A stretch of DNA of 64,000 bases from Microbacterium album (lineage in GTDB: Bacteria; Actinomycetota; Actinomycetes; Actinomycetales; Microbacteriaceae): the NCBI RefSeq assembly GCF_014643695.1, contig NZ_BMJY01000001.1:248001-312000 (forward strand), in the 5' to 3' direction. The notes under the pieces were generated by a model. That model did not search any database. It saw only the letters and a program-made list of their open reading frames with translations, and had not been told where the DNA came from. Below, one piece after another: positions 35,274 through 43,351 of this stretch (positions are counted from its first letter, which is position 1; the number at the start of each line of letters is the position of its first letter). A program made the position numbers and the translations under genes.

Positions 35274-35816
35274 ATGACGACGACCATCATCGACCCCACC
35301 GCGAGCGCGCGGCGGGCGGCGGCGTCGACGGCCTCCGCGTCGCCCACCGTCTCCGAGGTGAACGGGCTGCGGATCGGCCTGCTCGAGAACACCAAGCGCA
35401 ACGCGGCGCAGGTGCTCGACGCCGTCGGCGACGTGCTCGTCGCCCAGCACGGCGTCGGTGCCCTGGTGCGCCGGACGAAGCCCCAGTTCTCCATGCCCCT
35501 CACGGACGAACAGGTCGAGGATCTGCTGGCGTCGTGCGACGCCGTCGTAATCGGTGTGGGCGACTGCGGCTCCTGCAGCGCGGCCGCGGTGGCCGACGGC
35601 ATCGCCCTCCAGCAGGCCGGGCTTCCGACCGCCGTGATCTGCACCGAGGCGTTCGCGCAGACCTCGCGCGCCATGGCGGCCGTCAAGGGCGACGCGGACT
35701 TCCCCTTCCTGACGATCGAGCATCCAATCGCGAACCTCGGTCCGGCCGACATCGCGGCGCGCGCCGCGGGGGTCGCGGGCGGTGTCGTGCGGAGCCTGAC
35801 GGGCGAGACTCGGTGA
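35274..35816 (+). CDS. UGSC-family protein, cysteine form (CGSC motif)
   Basis: A 180-residue protein with LRIGLLENTKRNAAQVLDAV near the start (about 32-51), VVIGVGDCGSCSAAAVADGI (about 91-110), AFAQTSRAM and a FPFLTIEHPIANL segment. The motif DCGSC corresponds to the Sec-Gly-Ser-Cys motif of the UGSC family, where the first position can be selenocysteine. Here the codon (35565-35567) is TGC, so it is cysteine. A Cys98-x-x-Cys101 pair suggests thiol redox or metal chemistry. Function is unknown. The stop overlaps the next gene by 4 bp. ATG 35274 has GGAG upstream; a GTG at 35241 would add 11 residues. Confidence 0.82.
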   Translation: MTTTIIDPTASARRAAASTASASPTVSEVNGLRIGLLENTKRNAAQVLDAVGDVLVAQHGVGALVRRTKPQFSMPLTDEQVEDLLASCDAVVIGVGDCGSCSAAAVADGIALQQAGLPTAVICTEAFAQTSRAMAAVKGDADFPFLTIEHPIANLGPADIAARAAGVAGGVVRSLTGETR

Positions 35817-36868
35817 GCGGCTCCACGGCGGTCGCGGAGACGACCTCCGACGAGCTCGATCCCGTCGCCGCGGCGCGCGTCAGCGAGTACCTCTTCGAGC
35901 GGGGATGGACGGACGGGCTGCCGGCCGTCGCGGCGTCGGAGGAGTCCGTCGCCGACTTCCTCGCGCACACCGATCGGGATCCCGACGAGATCGTCGCGCG
36001 CCTGCCGCAGGTGGGACGCACGGCGACCGTGCGGGACGTCGCGACGCACGCCGTCATGGCGGGCTGCCGGCCCGAGTACCTGCCCGTGGTGCTCGCCGCC
36101 TGGGACGCCCTCTCGGCGGAGCGCTCCGCGCTCGGTGGCGGCTGGCAGTCGACGAGCGGCCCCGGCCCGCTGCTCGTCGTCAACGGGGACATCCGCGGGA
36201 AGCTCGGCATCAATTCCACGGGAGGGGTGTTCGGGCCCGGCTTCCGCCCCAACGCCACGATCCCGCGCGCGATCGGCCTCACGGTGCGCAACAGCTTCGG
36301 CGTCCTGCCGCACGAGCTCGAGCAGGCGACGCAGGGCATTCCGGGGCGCTGGTCGATGTGCATCGGCGAGGACGAGGAGAACAGCCCGTGGGAGCCGCTG
36401 TCGGTGGAGCTCGGCATGGCGCCCGGAGAGAGCGCCGTGAGCACGCTCCTGCTGCGCACGAGCGAGTTCATCGACAACCGCCACTTCCGTGAGCCCGTCG
36501 AGGTGCTGCGCGACTTCGCCGACACCATCCAGCGCTCCGGCCCCTGGATCTTCCGCCATTCGTCGGTCGGCATCGTGATGAACCCCGAGCACGCCCACCT
36601 GTTTGCGGGGGCGGGGATGTCGAAGCAGGACGTCCGCGAGTGGCTCGTCGCGCACTGCGGGCGCACGGAGGGCGAGCTGGCGCGCGTCGGGAAGGCGCTG
36701 AGCGGGCGCACGGGAGAGACCTTCGCCCCCGACCACTTCCATCCCGTGTTCGCCGACGCGAGCCCGGCGAGCCTGCCGATCGTGGTCGCCGGCTCGCGCA
36801 ATGCGGCCATCTCGATGGTCGTGCGGGTCTTCTCGACGTGGACGGGCCGGGCGTTCCCGATCCGCTGA
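35813..36868 (+). CDS. Conserved partner of the UGSC protein, function unknown
   Basis: A 351-residue soluble protein whose GTG overlaps the UGSC gene stop (GTGA), so the two are very likely one functional unit. It contains EYLFERGWTDGLPAVAAS (about 26-43), ATHAVMAGCRPEYLPVVLAAW (about 79-98, one cysteine), GKLGINSTGGVFGPGFRPNATI and a C-terminal PDHFHPVFADASPASLPIVVAG. The GWTDGLP and MAGCRPEYxPVV pieces look strongly conserved. No known catalytic family was recognised. It may carry the catalytic domain served by the UGSC thiol protein. Confidence 0.7.
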   Translation: MSGSTAVAETTSDELDPVAAARVSEYLFERGWTDGLPAVAASEESVADFLAHTDRDPDEIVARLPQVGRTATVRDVATHAVMAGCRPEYLPVVLAAWDALSAERSALGGGWQSTSGPGPLLVVNGDIRGKLGINSTGGVFGPGFRPNATIPRAIGLTVRNSFGVLPHELEQATQGIPGRWSMCIGEDEENSPWEPLSVELGMAPGESAVSTLLLRTSEFIDNRHFREPVEVLRDFADTIQRSGPWIFRHSSVGIVMNPEHAHLFAGAGMSKQDVREWLVAHCGRTEGELARVGKALSGRTGETFAPDHFHPVFADASPASLPIVVAGSRNAAISMVVRVFSTWTGRAFPIR

Positions 36869-36905
36869 AAACCACCCATCCGGCGATGAGGCCAGAAGGA
36901 GAACG

Positions 36906-37769
36906 ATGACCACGAAGGATGACTGGGCGGCGCAGACGACCGCCGACGCGCTGGCCTCGGCGGAGACGCCGAGCATGGCCGGGCGCGTCGCGCTCGTCGC
37001 GGGGGGCGGGCTGAGCGGGCCCCTCGGCGGCGTCGGATTCTCCATTGCCTGGCTGTGCGCCCGCGCGGGCGCCAGGATCGCGGTGCTCGACCGCGATCGC
37101 GCCGCCGGTGAGCGCGCCGTCGATGCGATCCGCGAGGCCGGCGGCGAGGCCGAGTGGTTCTCGGTGGACGTGACCGACTCCGCATCCGTCGCGGGCGCCG
37201 TCGCCGCGGTCATCGAGCGTTTCGGGCGGCTCGATCTGGTCGCGGACTCGATCGGCGGGGGCGGGGCGGTGCCGGCGTTCGAGGTGGACGACGAGGAGTT
37301 CGAGCGGGTGATGGACCTCAACTTCCTGTCGGCGTGGCGGGTGATCAAGTACGCGCAGCGGCATTTGGGGGAGGGCGGCTCGATCGTCACGATCTCGTCC
37401 AGCGCGACGGAGGGGCGAGGCCCCACGATGCCCTACACGATCGCGAAGACGGCGCTCGAGAAGCTCACGGTGGGCGCCGCCTCGACGCTCGCCCCCCGCG
37501 GCATCCGCGTCAACGGCGTGCGCGTGGGCATGATCTGGGGCGCCTTCGCGGCGCGCGGCATGACGGAGGAGCAGCGCGAGCTGCGACGGCAGAACGTCGC
37601 TCTGCAGAGTGAGGGCAACGTGTGGGACATCGCGTCGGCCGCGTTCTTCCTGCTCAGCGAGCGCGCCCGGTGGGTCTCCGGCCAGGTGCTCGCGGTGGAC
37701 GGCGGCGGCTTCGCCATGAAGGCCAACACGGGGGCCGCCGGCTCCGCCCCGAAGGCGAAGGACCGGTGA
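36906..37769 (+). CDS. SDR-family oxidoreductase with atypical glycine motif
   Basis: A 287-residue short-chain dehydrogenase. The nucleotide site reads VAGGGLSGPLGGVGFSIA (about 31-48), three residues longer than the normal TGxxxGxG. VDVTDS, SIVTISSSAT, the catalytic YTIAK and the C-terminal VSGQVLAVDGGGF are normal. It is followed by a short Ala/Lys tail. AGAAGGAGAACG precedes the ATG, and its stop overlaps the CoA-transferase ATG by 1 bp (TGATG). The substrate is unknown; an alcohol or 3-hydroxyacyl step of this pathway is likely. Confidence 0.88.
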   Translation: MTTKDDWAAQTTADALASAETPSMAGRVALVAGGGLSGPLGGVGFSIAWLCARAGARIAVLDRDRAAGERAVDAIREAGGEAEWFSVDVTDSASVAGAVAAVIERFGRLDLVADSIGGGGAVPAFEVDDEEFERVMDLNFLSAWRVIKYAQRHLGEGGSIVTISSSATEGRGPTMPYTIAKTALEKLTVGAASTLAPRGIRVNGVRVGMIWGAFAARGMTEEQRELRRQNVALQSEGNVWDIASAAFFLLSERARWVSGQVLAVDGGGFAMKANTGAAGSAPKAKDR

Positions 37770-39184
37770 TGGACGCCGTGAGGAAGGACAAGGTCTTCGC
37801 TTCCGCCGCCGCGGCGGTCGCGGACATCCCGGACGGCGCGTCGGTCGCGATCGCGGGCTTCGGCATCACCCACTCGTTCCCCTCCACCCTGATCCTCGCG
37901 CTGCGGGATCACGGCGCGAAGGACCTCACGGTCTACTGCAACGGGCTCGGCTCGTCGGGGCACCCGACGGCCCAGCTGCTCGCCGAGAACCGGCAGATCT
38001 CCAAGCTCGTCGCGAGCTTCTCCGCGCGCCCGGGGCCGATCACGGCGGCCGAGGAGCAGATCATCGCCGGTGACATCGAGTTCGAGGTGGTGCCCCAGGG
38101 CACGCTCGTGGAGCGGATGCGCGCGGGCGGAGCCGGCATCCCCGCGTTCTACACGCCGGTCGGGGTGGGCACGGCCATCGCCGAGGGCAAGCCGTCGGCC
38201 GAGTTCGACGGGGAGTCGTTCGTGCTCGAGCGCGGCATCACGACGGACTACGCGCTGCTGCGCGCCCACCGCGCGGATCGCGCCGGCAACCTGCAGTTCC
38301 GCGGCGGCAGCCGCAACTTCAACGACAGCTTCGCCAAGGCCGCGCGCGTGGCGATCGTCGAGGTCGACGAGATCGTCGAGACGGGCGAGCTTGCCGCCGA
38401 CGACATCGACCTCCCCGGTGTCTGGGTCTCGCGGGTCGTCCTCTCGAGCGTCCGCGTGGACCCCGCGAAGCTGCCCCGCAAGGCGGAGCGCGGCGGTGAC
38501 ACCCACCGGGAGTACAACGGAAAGCCCGCCCTCAGCAGAGCCGAGATCGGCCGTCGGGCCGCCGCGCTGCTGCCCGACGGGGCGATCGTGAACCTCGGTG
38601 CCGGTCTGCCGAACCAGGTGACCAACTTCCTCGAGGGCCGGGACGTCACGCTGCATGCCGAGAATGGCATCCTCGGCTACGGCCGGTTCGTCGGCGTCGA
38701 GGACGCGGATCCCGACCTGCACGACGCGGGCGGCAACTTCATCGAGCTGGAGTCCGGCGCGAGCTTCTTCGACTCGGTCGCCTCGTTCGAGATCGCACGC
38801 GGGAAGCGGCTCGACGCCGTGATCCTCGGCGCGTACCAGGTGGACGCCGCCGGCGACCTCGCGAACTGGGCGCAGCCGGGACGGCCGGGCGGCGGGATCG
38901 GGGGAGCGATGGACCTGGCCGTCGGCGCGCGCTCCGTCATCGTGACGATGGAGCACGTCGACAGCAAGGGCCGGCCCAAGCTCGTGGAGACCGCGGCGTA
39001 CCCGATCACGGCACCGCGCTGTGTGGATATCGTCGTCACGGACCTCGCGCTGCTGCGAAGGGGAGAGGAGGGCTTCGTGCTCGAGGAGATCGCGGACGGT
39101 TTCACGGTGGACGAGGTGCTGTCCCTCACCGACATGCGGGTCTCGGTCCCGGCGCAGCCGGCCGTCATGCAGGAGCGCTGGTGA
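37769..39184 (+). CDS. Fused 3-oxoacid-type CoA-transferase (alpha and beta domains)
   Basis: A 471-residue protein combining both subunits of a family I CoA-transferase. The N-terminal half has IPDGASVAIAGFG and YCNGLGSSGHPTAQLL. The C-terminal half starts near SRAEIGRRAAALLPDGAIVNLGAGLP and contains the catalytic glutamate in HAENGILGYG. It moves CoA from a donor such as succinyl- or acetyl-CoA to an acid. GTG 37766 is an alternative start one codon earlier. Its stop overlaps the amidohydrolase start by 4 bp. Confidence 0.9.
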   Translation: MDAVRKDKVFASAAAAVADIPDGASVAIAGFGITHSFPSTLILALRDHGAKDLTVYCNGLGSSGHPTAQLLAENRQISKLVASFSARPGPITAAEEQIIAGDIEFEVVPQGTLVERMRAGGAGIPAFYTPVGVGTAIAEGKPSAEFDGESFVLERGITTDYALLRAHRADRAGNLQFRGGSRNFNDSFAKAARVAIVEVDEIVETGELAADDIDLPGVWVSRVVLSSVRVDPAKLPRKAERGGDTHREYNGKPALSRAEIGRRAAALLPDGAIVNLGAGLPNQVTNFLEGRDVTLHAENGILGYGRFVGVEDADPDLHDAGGNFIELESGASFFDSVASFEIARGKRLDAVILGAYQVDAAGDLANWAQPGRPGGGIGGAMDLAVGARSVIVTMEHVDSKGRPKLVETAAYPITAPRCVDIVVTDLALLRRGEEGFVLEEIADGFTVDEVLSLTDMRVSVPAQPAVMQERW

Positions 39185-40056
39185 CCGCGGTGGGCGACGG
39201 CATCGTCGCGATCGACTTCCACACGCACGTCCAGCGTTCGGCTCGGTCGGCGCCGCCCGAGGCGGTCTCCGAGAACGCCGAGGCGATGGCGGCCTATTTC
39301 CGGACCGACGCGCGCACGCCCACCGTGCACGACCTGGCCGAGGTGTACCGGGCGCAGAGCATGATGTGCGTCGCGTTCACGGTCGACAACCGCTGGGCGA
39401 CCGGAGAGGAGCCGGCGGTGACGAACGACGAGGTGATCGAGCTCGCGGCCGAGCACTCCGACACGGTGATCCCGTTCGGCACGGTCGATCCGCACGGCGG
39501 ACGGCGCGCGGCGCGGGAGGTGACGCGCCTGGCGGAGAAGGGGGCGCGCGGATTCAAGTTCCATCCGAGCAGTCAGGCGTTCTATCCGGACGACCGCGAC
39601 GTGTACCCCGTCTACGAGGCCATTCAGGAGGCCGGCGCGATCGCGCTCTTCCACAGCGGGCACACCGGAGCGGGGGCCGGCACGCGGGGCGGAGGCGGCA
39701 TCCGCCTCAAGTACGGCAACCCGATGCACGTCGACGACGTCGCGGTCGACTTCCCGGACCTGCGCATCGTGCTCGCACACCCCTCGTTCCCGTGGCAGGA
39801 CGAGGCCCTGTCCGTGGCGCTGCACAAGCCGCACGTCTACATCGATCTGTCGGGCTGGTCGCCGAAGTACTTCCCGCCGAACCTCGTGCAGTACGCGCGC
39901 ACGCTGCTGAAGGACAAGATGCTCTTCGGCACCGACTACCCGGTGATCACGGCGGAGCGGTGGCTGCGCGATTTCGAGGGCCTCGGCTTCGATGAGGACG
40001 TGAAGCGGCGCATCCTGCTCGACAACGCCGTCCGCCTGCTGGGCCTTACGCGCTGA
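39181..40056 (+). CDS. Amidohydrolase-2 family protein, CouO-like (beta-ketoacyl-CoA hydrolase type)
   Basis: A 291-residue TIM-barrel metal enzyme. It has IDFHTHV (metal HxH, about 11-17), RGFKFHPSSQAFYP, LFHSGHTGAGAGTRGGGGIRLKYGNPM, VLAHPSFPWQDEAL, YIDLSGWSPKYFPP and LFGTDYPVI with the metal Asp. The set of motifs matches proteins annotated as 4-hydroxyphenyl-beta-ketoacyl-CoA hydrolase in the p-coumarate pathway of Rhodococcus. By analogy it may cleave a beta-ketoacyl-CoA to acetyl-CoA plus a shortened acid. Decarboxylation is an alternative for this superfamily. The GTG start overlaps the CoA-transferase stop. Confidence 0.85.
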   Translation: MTAVGDGIVAIDFHTHVQRSARSAPPEAVSENAEAMAAYFRTDARTPTVHDLAEVYRAQSMMCVAFTVDNRWATGEEPAVTNDEVIELAAEHSDTVIPFGTVDPHGGRRAAREVTRLAEKGARGFKFHPSSQAFYPDDRDVYPVYEAIQEAGAIALFHSGHTGAGAGTRGGGGIRLKYGNPMHVDDVAVDFPDLRIVLAHPSFPWQDEALSVALHKPHVYIDLSGWSPKYFPPNLVQYARTLLKDKMLFGTDYPVITAERWLRDFEGLGFDEDVKRRILLDNAVRLLGLTR

Positions 40057-40077
40057 TCGTTCCGCGTGGGCGGGGGT

Positions 40078-40092
40078 TTCCGCCCTCCGGAA
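40078..40092. promoter_or_regulatory. IclR-type site F upstream of iclR
   Basis: TTCCGC-cct-CCGGAA, one mismatch from TTCCGC-N3-GCGGAA, between the amidohydrolase stop and iclR. A further lone half-site TTCCGC is at 40060-40065. It suggests autoregulation. Confidence 0.6.
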
Positions 40093-40335
40093 GGCCGCTC
40101 GGCCGCGCGTGCGCCCGATGCGACCATGGAAGGGCGGCGCACTGGCGCGCCGGCGCGACGATCTAAGGCGGCTGGTCGTATGAGCGGTGTCATCGAAGAA
40201 CGGGATCTCCTGAAGGTGCAGGGCGCGCAGGCGGCGGCCGTACGAGCCCGCCGGGCCGCGCCGGCAGGGCGGTCGCACGAGGCCGGCGCACCGGCCGACG
40301 CGCGCGGCGGACGTGCCCCGCGGCAGGAGGAGGGC

Positions 40336-41130
40336 GTGAAGCGCACGGCGGCGGCGCGCGTCCTGGCACTGTTGGAGGCGTTCTCGCGCGGCGGCGGCGC
40401 GCTGACCCTGTCGGAGATCAGCCGATACGCGGACCTCTCGCTGACGACGGCGCACCGCCTCACCCACGAGGTGCTCGAATGGGGCGGACTCGAGCTCGAC
40501 GCGACGGGACGTTACCGTCTCAGCGGGAAGTTCCTCGAGCTCGCCTCGACGTCGACGCGTGCCCTGCGGCTGCGCGAGAGCGCCCTGCCGCACCTCGTGG
40601 ACCTGCACCGGGTGACCGGGCTCACCGTGCACCTCACGACGCGGGAGGGCGGCGAAGTGGTCTATCTCGAGGCGCTGCGGCCGCACCCGAACTACACCGG
40701 CGAGAACCGGATGGGGGGACGTCTCGCGCTGCACGTGACGGCGACGGGTCTGGTGCTGCTGGCCTACGCCGATCCCGAGGTGCTCGAGGAGTACCTCGAC
40801 GCGCCCCGGCGCGCGTTCACCGCGCGCACGCCGACGACCGCGGCCGAGATCCGGGCGCGCGTCGAGGAGGTGCGCCGGCGCCGCTATGCCGTCGCCGAGG
40901 GGTGCCTCGCGGAGCGTGTCGGCTCGGTGGCGGTTCCGCTCACGGGCGAGGACGGCCGGATCGAGAACGCGGTCGGGATCGTGTACTCGCTCGGTCAGAC
41001 CGACCCGCGGCGGCTGGTGAACCTCGCGCGCGCCACGGCGGACCGGATCTCCGAGTCGCTCCTGCGGCGCGATGCCCGCCCCGATCCGCGCACGATCGCT
41101 TACAACCGCCGCAAGGCCGGCCTGGCCTGA
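40336..41130 (+). CDS. IclR-family transcriptional regulator
   Basis: A 264-residue regulator: winged HTH LALLEAFSRGGGALTLSEISRYADLSLTTAHRLTHEVLEWG (HTH about 19-45) then the IclR effector domain (HLVDLHRVTGLTVHLTTREGGEVVYLE ... LALHVTATGLVLLAYADPEVLEEYL ... GSVAVPLTGEDG). GTG 40336 was chosen because AGGAGG lies 5 nt upstream and the length is normal. Earlier ATGs (40126, 40180) would add low-complexity sequence of 52 or more residues. It is flanked by the two transporter operons and by palindromes that fit an IclR site, so it is the likely regulator of the island. Confidence 0.92.
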   Translation: MKRTAAARVLALLEAFSRGGGALTLSEISRYADLSLTTAHRLTHEVLEWGGLELDATGRYRLSGKFLELASTSTRALRLRESALPHLVDLHRVTGLTVHLTTREGGEVVYLEALRPHPNYTGENRMGGRLALHVTATGLVLLAYADPEVLEEYLDAPRRAFTARTPTTAAEIRARVEEVRRRRYAVAEGCLAERVGSVAVPLTGEDGRIENAVGIVYSLGQTDPRRLVNLARATADRISESLLRRDARPDPRTIAYNRRKAGLA

Positions 41131-41174
41131 CACCTTCGGGCACGCCCGCCGGGCGATCGTCGACGCGAAGGAGC

Positions 41175-41189
41175 TTCCGCGCCGCGGAA
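41175..41189. promoter_or_regulatory. IclR-type site B
   Basis: TTCCGC-gcc-GCGGAA, a perfect 6-3-6 palindrome 45 bp after the iclR stop and upstream of the Opp/Dpp-type operon. Confidence 0.75.
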
Positions 41190-41268
41190 GCGGTGCTTGC
41201 CGCGGCGACGCGCGGCGCTCAGCCTGAAGCCGTCCACCCCGACCGTCCCCGATGAGGCGGGATCGCGG

Positions 41269-41283
41269 TTCCGCACCGCGGAA
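41269..41283. promoter_or_regulatory. IclR-type site C
   Basis: TTCCGC-acc-GCGGAA, a perfect palindrome with the flank gcgg on the left, about 100 bp before the short leader frame of the Opp/Dpp-type operon. Confidence 0.75.
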
Positions 41284-41385
41284 GAAATCCGATCGGCAGC
41301 GGCGGGACGCGGTCAGGATGGACGGCACCCGCGGTCAACGCCGATCGCGGGCCGACCTGCAGACGCTTCGAGGGAGAACGTGCCC

Positions 41386-41454
41386 ATGCATACCGTCCCC
41401 ATGCACACCGCGCCGACGCGGGGCGCGCGAGCGGAGAGGACGCGACGATCGTGA
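41386..41454 (+). CDS. Possible 22-residue leader peptide overlapping the permease start
   Basis: ATG 41386 follows AGGGAGAA at a good distance and encodes MHTVPMHTAPTRGARAERTR plus two residues. Its TGA stop (41452-41454) overlaps the permease GTG (41451-41453) as GTGA. The permease itself has only a distant GGAGAGGA. A translated leader that couples to the permease is plausible, but the frame is short and could be chance. No homologue was recognised. Confidence 0.35.
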   Translation: MHTVPMHTAPTRGARAERTRRS

Positions 41455-42431
41455 AGGCGCTCGTCGTTCACTACGGCAGGCTCGTGCTGTCGTCGGTGCT
41501 CCTGTTCCTCGCGGTCATCACCTCTCTGTTCTTCCTGCTGGAGATCGCTCCGGGCGACCCGATCCAGTCCCTCGTGGGCGACGCTCCCATCTCGGAGGCG
41601 TTCCGTGAGCAGATCACGGCCGCCTACGGCCTGGACCGGTCGATGGCCGAGCGGTACTTCATCTATCTCGGCAACGTGCTGACGGGCAACCTCGGCTACT
41701 CGTTCGGCTCCAACGAGGCCGTGCTCGGCCTGATCCTGAGCCGTATCCCCAACACCCTCGCCCTCGCGGTGCCCTCCTTCATCCTCTCGACCATCGGCGC
41801 CATCATCCTGGGCTCCATCGCGGCGCGCACCCGCAAGCGCTGGCTGGACGCGTCGATCTCCGGCGCCTCCGTCGCGCTCTTCTCGGTGCCGAACTTCTGG
41901 CTCGGCCTCATGCTGATCTCGGTGTTCTCGCTGTGGCTCGGCTGGCTGCCCACACAGGGCAAGGGGCCGTACGGCCAGCCGGGCATCTCCTGGGAGTACG
42001 CGATCCTCCCGATCGTCACGATGGCCACGAGCGAGCTCGCGTTCAAGGCGCGCATCATGCGCTCGTCGATGATCGAGTCCCTCGGTCAGGACTACATGGA
42101 CACGGCGCGCTCGAAGGGGCTGTCGTCGTCCCGGCAGCTGTGGGGCCACGGCCTGCCGAACGCGCTGCTGCCCATGGTGACGGTGGCCGGCTACAGCCTC
42201 GGCTTCATCCTCGCCGGCTCCGTGCTCATCGAGCGCGTGTTCGGCTGGCCGGGGATGGGGCTTCTCTTCGTCGACGCGATCGAGCGCAAGAACAACATGG
42301 TGGTGCTCGGCGTCGTCATCTTCATGACCATCACGATCATCGTCGTGAACTTCCTCACCGACGTGGTCTACGGCATCGTCGATCCGCGCCTGCGCGCGCG
42401 GTTCACCCGTCCTGTGAGGAGCACGGCATGA
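41451..42431 (+). CDS. Opp/Dpp-type ABC transporter permease (1)
   Basis: A 326-residue DppB/OppB-like permease with about six helices. The N-terminal LEIAPGDPIQSLVGD and YGLDRSMAERYFIYLGNVLTGNLGYSF segments, the coupling loop ARIMRSSMIESLGQDYMDTARSKGLSS, and SVLIERVFGWPGMG are typical. The GTG start overlaps the leader frame, and the stop overlaps the second permease by 4 bp. The system could import peptides, but members of this family also carry nickel, sugars and aromatic compounds. Confidence 0.95.
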   Translation: MKALVVHYGRLVLSSVLLFLAVITSLFFLLEIAPGDPIQSLVGDAPISEAFREQITAAYGLDRSMAERYFIYLGNVLTGNLGYSFGSNEAVLGLILSRIPNTLALAVPSFILSTIGAIILGSIAARTRKRWLDASISGASVALFSVPNFWLGLMLISVFSLWLGWLPTQGKGPYGQPGISWEYAILPIVTMATSELAFKARIMRSSMIESLGQDYMDTARSKGLSSSRQLWGHGLPNALLPMVTVAGYSLGFILAGSVLIERVFGWPGMGLLFVDAIERKNNMVVLGVVIFMTITIIVVNFLTDVVYGIVDPRLRARFTRPVRSTA

Positions 42432-43351
42432 GCGTCGGCCAGAGCATCGACACCACGTCCGTCTCGGTCGCCCTGACGGGGCGCCCCGGCGGCATCGGAC
42501 GGCGGCGGCGAGCGCGCGGGAAGCCGGGATCGGCGTGGGGCGCGTTCCTCCGCAAGCCCGTCACGCGCATCTTCCTGCCGATCGTCGTCTTCTTCGCCGC
42601 CGTGGCAGTCGTCGGCCCCTTCTTCGTCGGCAATCCCGCCGCGGCGCACTTCTCGAGCGTGCTGCCCCCGAGCGCGGAGCACCTGCTCGGCACCGACCAT
42701 CTCGGCCGCGACTACCTCGCCCGCGTCGTGCACGGCGCCCAGGTGTCGCTGCTGGTGGGCTTCAGCGTCGCGCTGCTGTGCATGACGATCGGCGTCGTGA
42801 TCGGCGGCCTCGCCGGCTATTACCGCGGCGCGATCGATGTCGCGCTGGTCAAGATCGCCGAGTTCTTCCAGGTGTTCCCCGGGCTGGTCGTGGCACTCGT
42901 GGCCGCCGCACTGATCGGGTCGAACGTGTTCATCATCGTCGCCATCCTGTCGATCACGATGTGGCCGAGCGTGGCCAGGATCGTGCGCGCCGAGGCGATG
43001 CGCATCTCCCAGCTCGGATACGTCGAGTCCGCGAAAGCGGCGGGCTTCCGCGGGCCGCGCATCCTGTGGTCGGACGTGATCCCGAACGCGATGCCGCCCG
43101 TGCTCGTGGCGACCACGATGACGGTCGGGCGCGCGATCCTGCTCGAGTCGGGCCTGGCGTTCCTCGGCGTCGGCGACGCGAACCGGCCCAGCTGGGGCGC
43201 GCTGCTCAACGCCGCGCAGTCGCATCTGCGCGACGGATGGTGGCTCGCGCTGTTCCCCGGCCTGTGCATCTTCATCGTCGTGCTCGCCGTCAACATGCTC
43301 GGCGACGCGCTCAACGACGCCTACAACCCCACGATCGGGAGGGTGAAATGA
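42428..43351 (+). CDS. Opp/Dpp-type ABC transporter permease (2)
   Basis: A 307-residue DppC/OppC-like permease. After a basic cytoplasmic tail it has HLLGTDHLGRDYLARVVHGAQVSLLVGF (key GTDxLGRD), the coupling loop VRAEAMRISQLGYVESAKAAGF and LLESGLAFLGVGDANRPSWGALL. It overlaps the neighbouring genes on both sides by 4 bp. Confidence 0.95.
   Translation: MSVGQSIDTTSVSVALTGRPGGIGRRRRARGKPGSAWGAFLRKPVTRIFLPIVVFFAAVAVVGPFFVGNPAAAHFSSVLPPSAEHLLGTDHLGRDYLARVVHGAQVSLLVGFSVALLCMTIGVVIGGLAGYYRGAIDVALVKIAEFFQVFPGLVVALVAAALIGSNVFIIVAILSITMWPSVARIVRAEAMRISQLGYVESAKAAGFRGPRILWSDVIPNAMPPVLVATTMTVGRAILLESGLAFLGVGDANRPSWGALLNAAQSHLRDGWWLALFPGLCIFIVVLAVNMLGDALNDAYNPTIGRVK

Larger units (their letters stand above)
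41131..41385. other. Control region between iclR and the peptide-type ABC operon
   Basis: The gap from iclR to the permease start is 320 bp. It contains two perfect TTCCGC-N3-GCGGAA palindromes (41175-41189 and 41269-41283) 94 bp apart centre to centre, then a short reading frame at 41386. No clear -10/-35 pair was identified by eye, and no larger gene is supported. Confidence 0.6.

Noticed and set aside
35565..35567. Selenocysteine at the first position of the UGSC motif
   Set aside because: The codon is TGC, not TGA, and the frame is open without recoding, so no Sec insertion is needed.
40066..40335. N-terminal extension of the IclR protein
   Set aside because: The upstream frame is open but low-complexity and overlaps a palindromic operator candidate. 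AGGAGG just before GTG 40336 and the normal family length support the shorter form.
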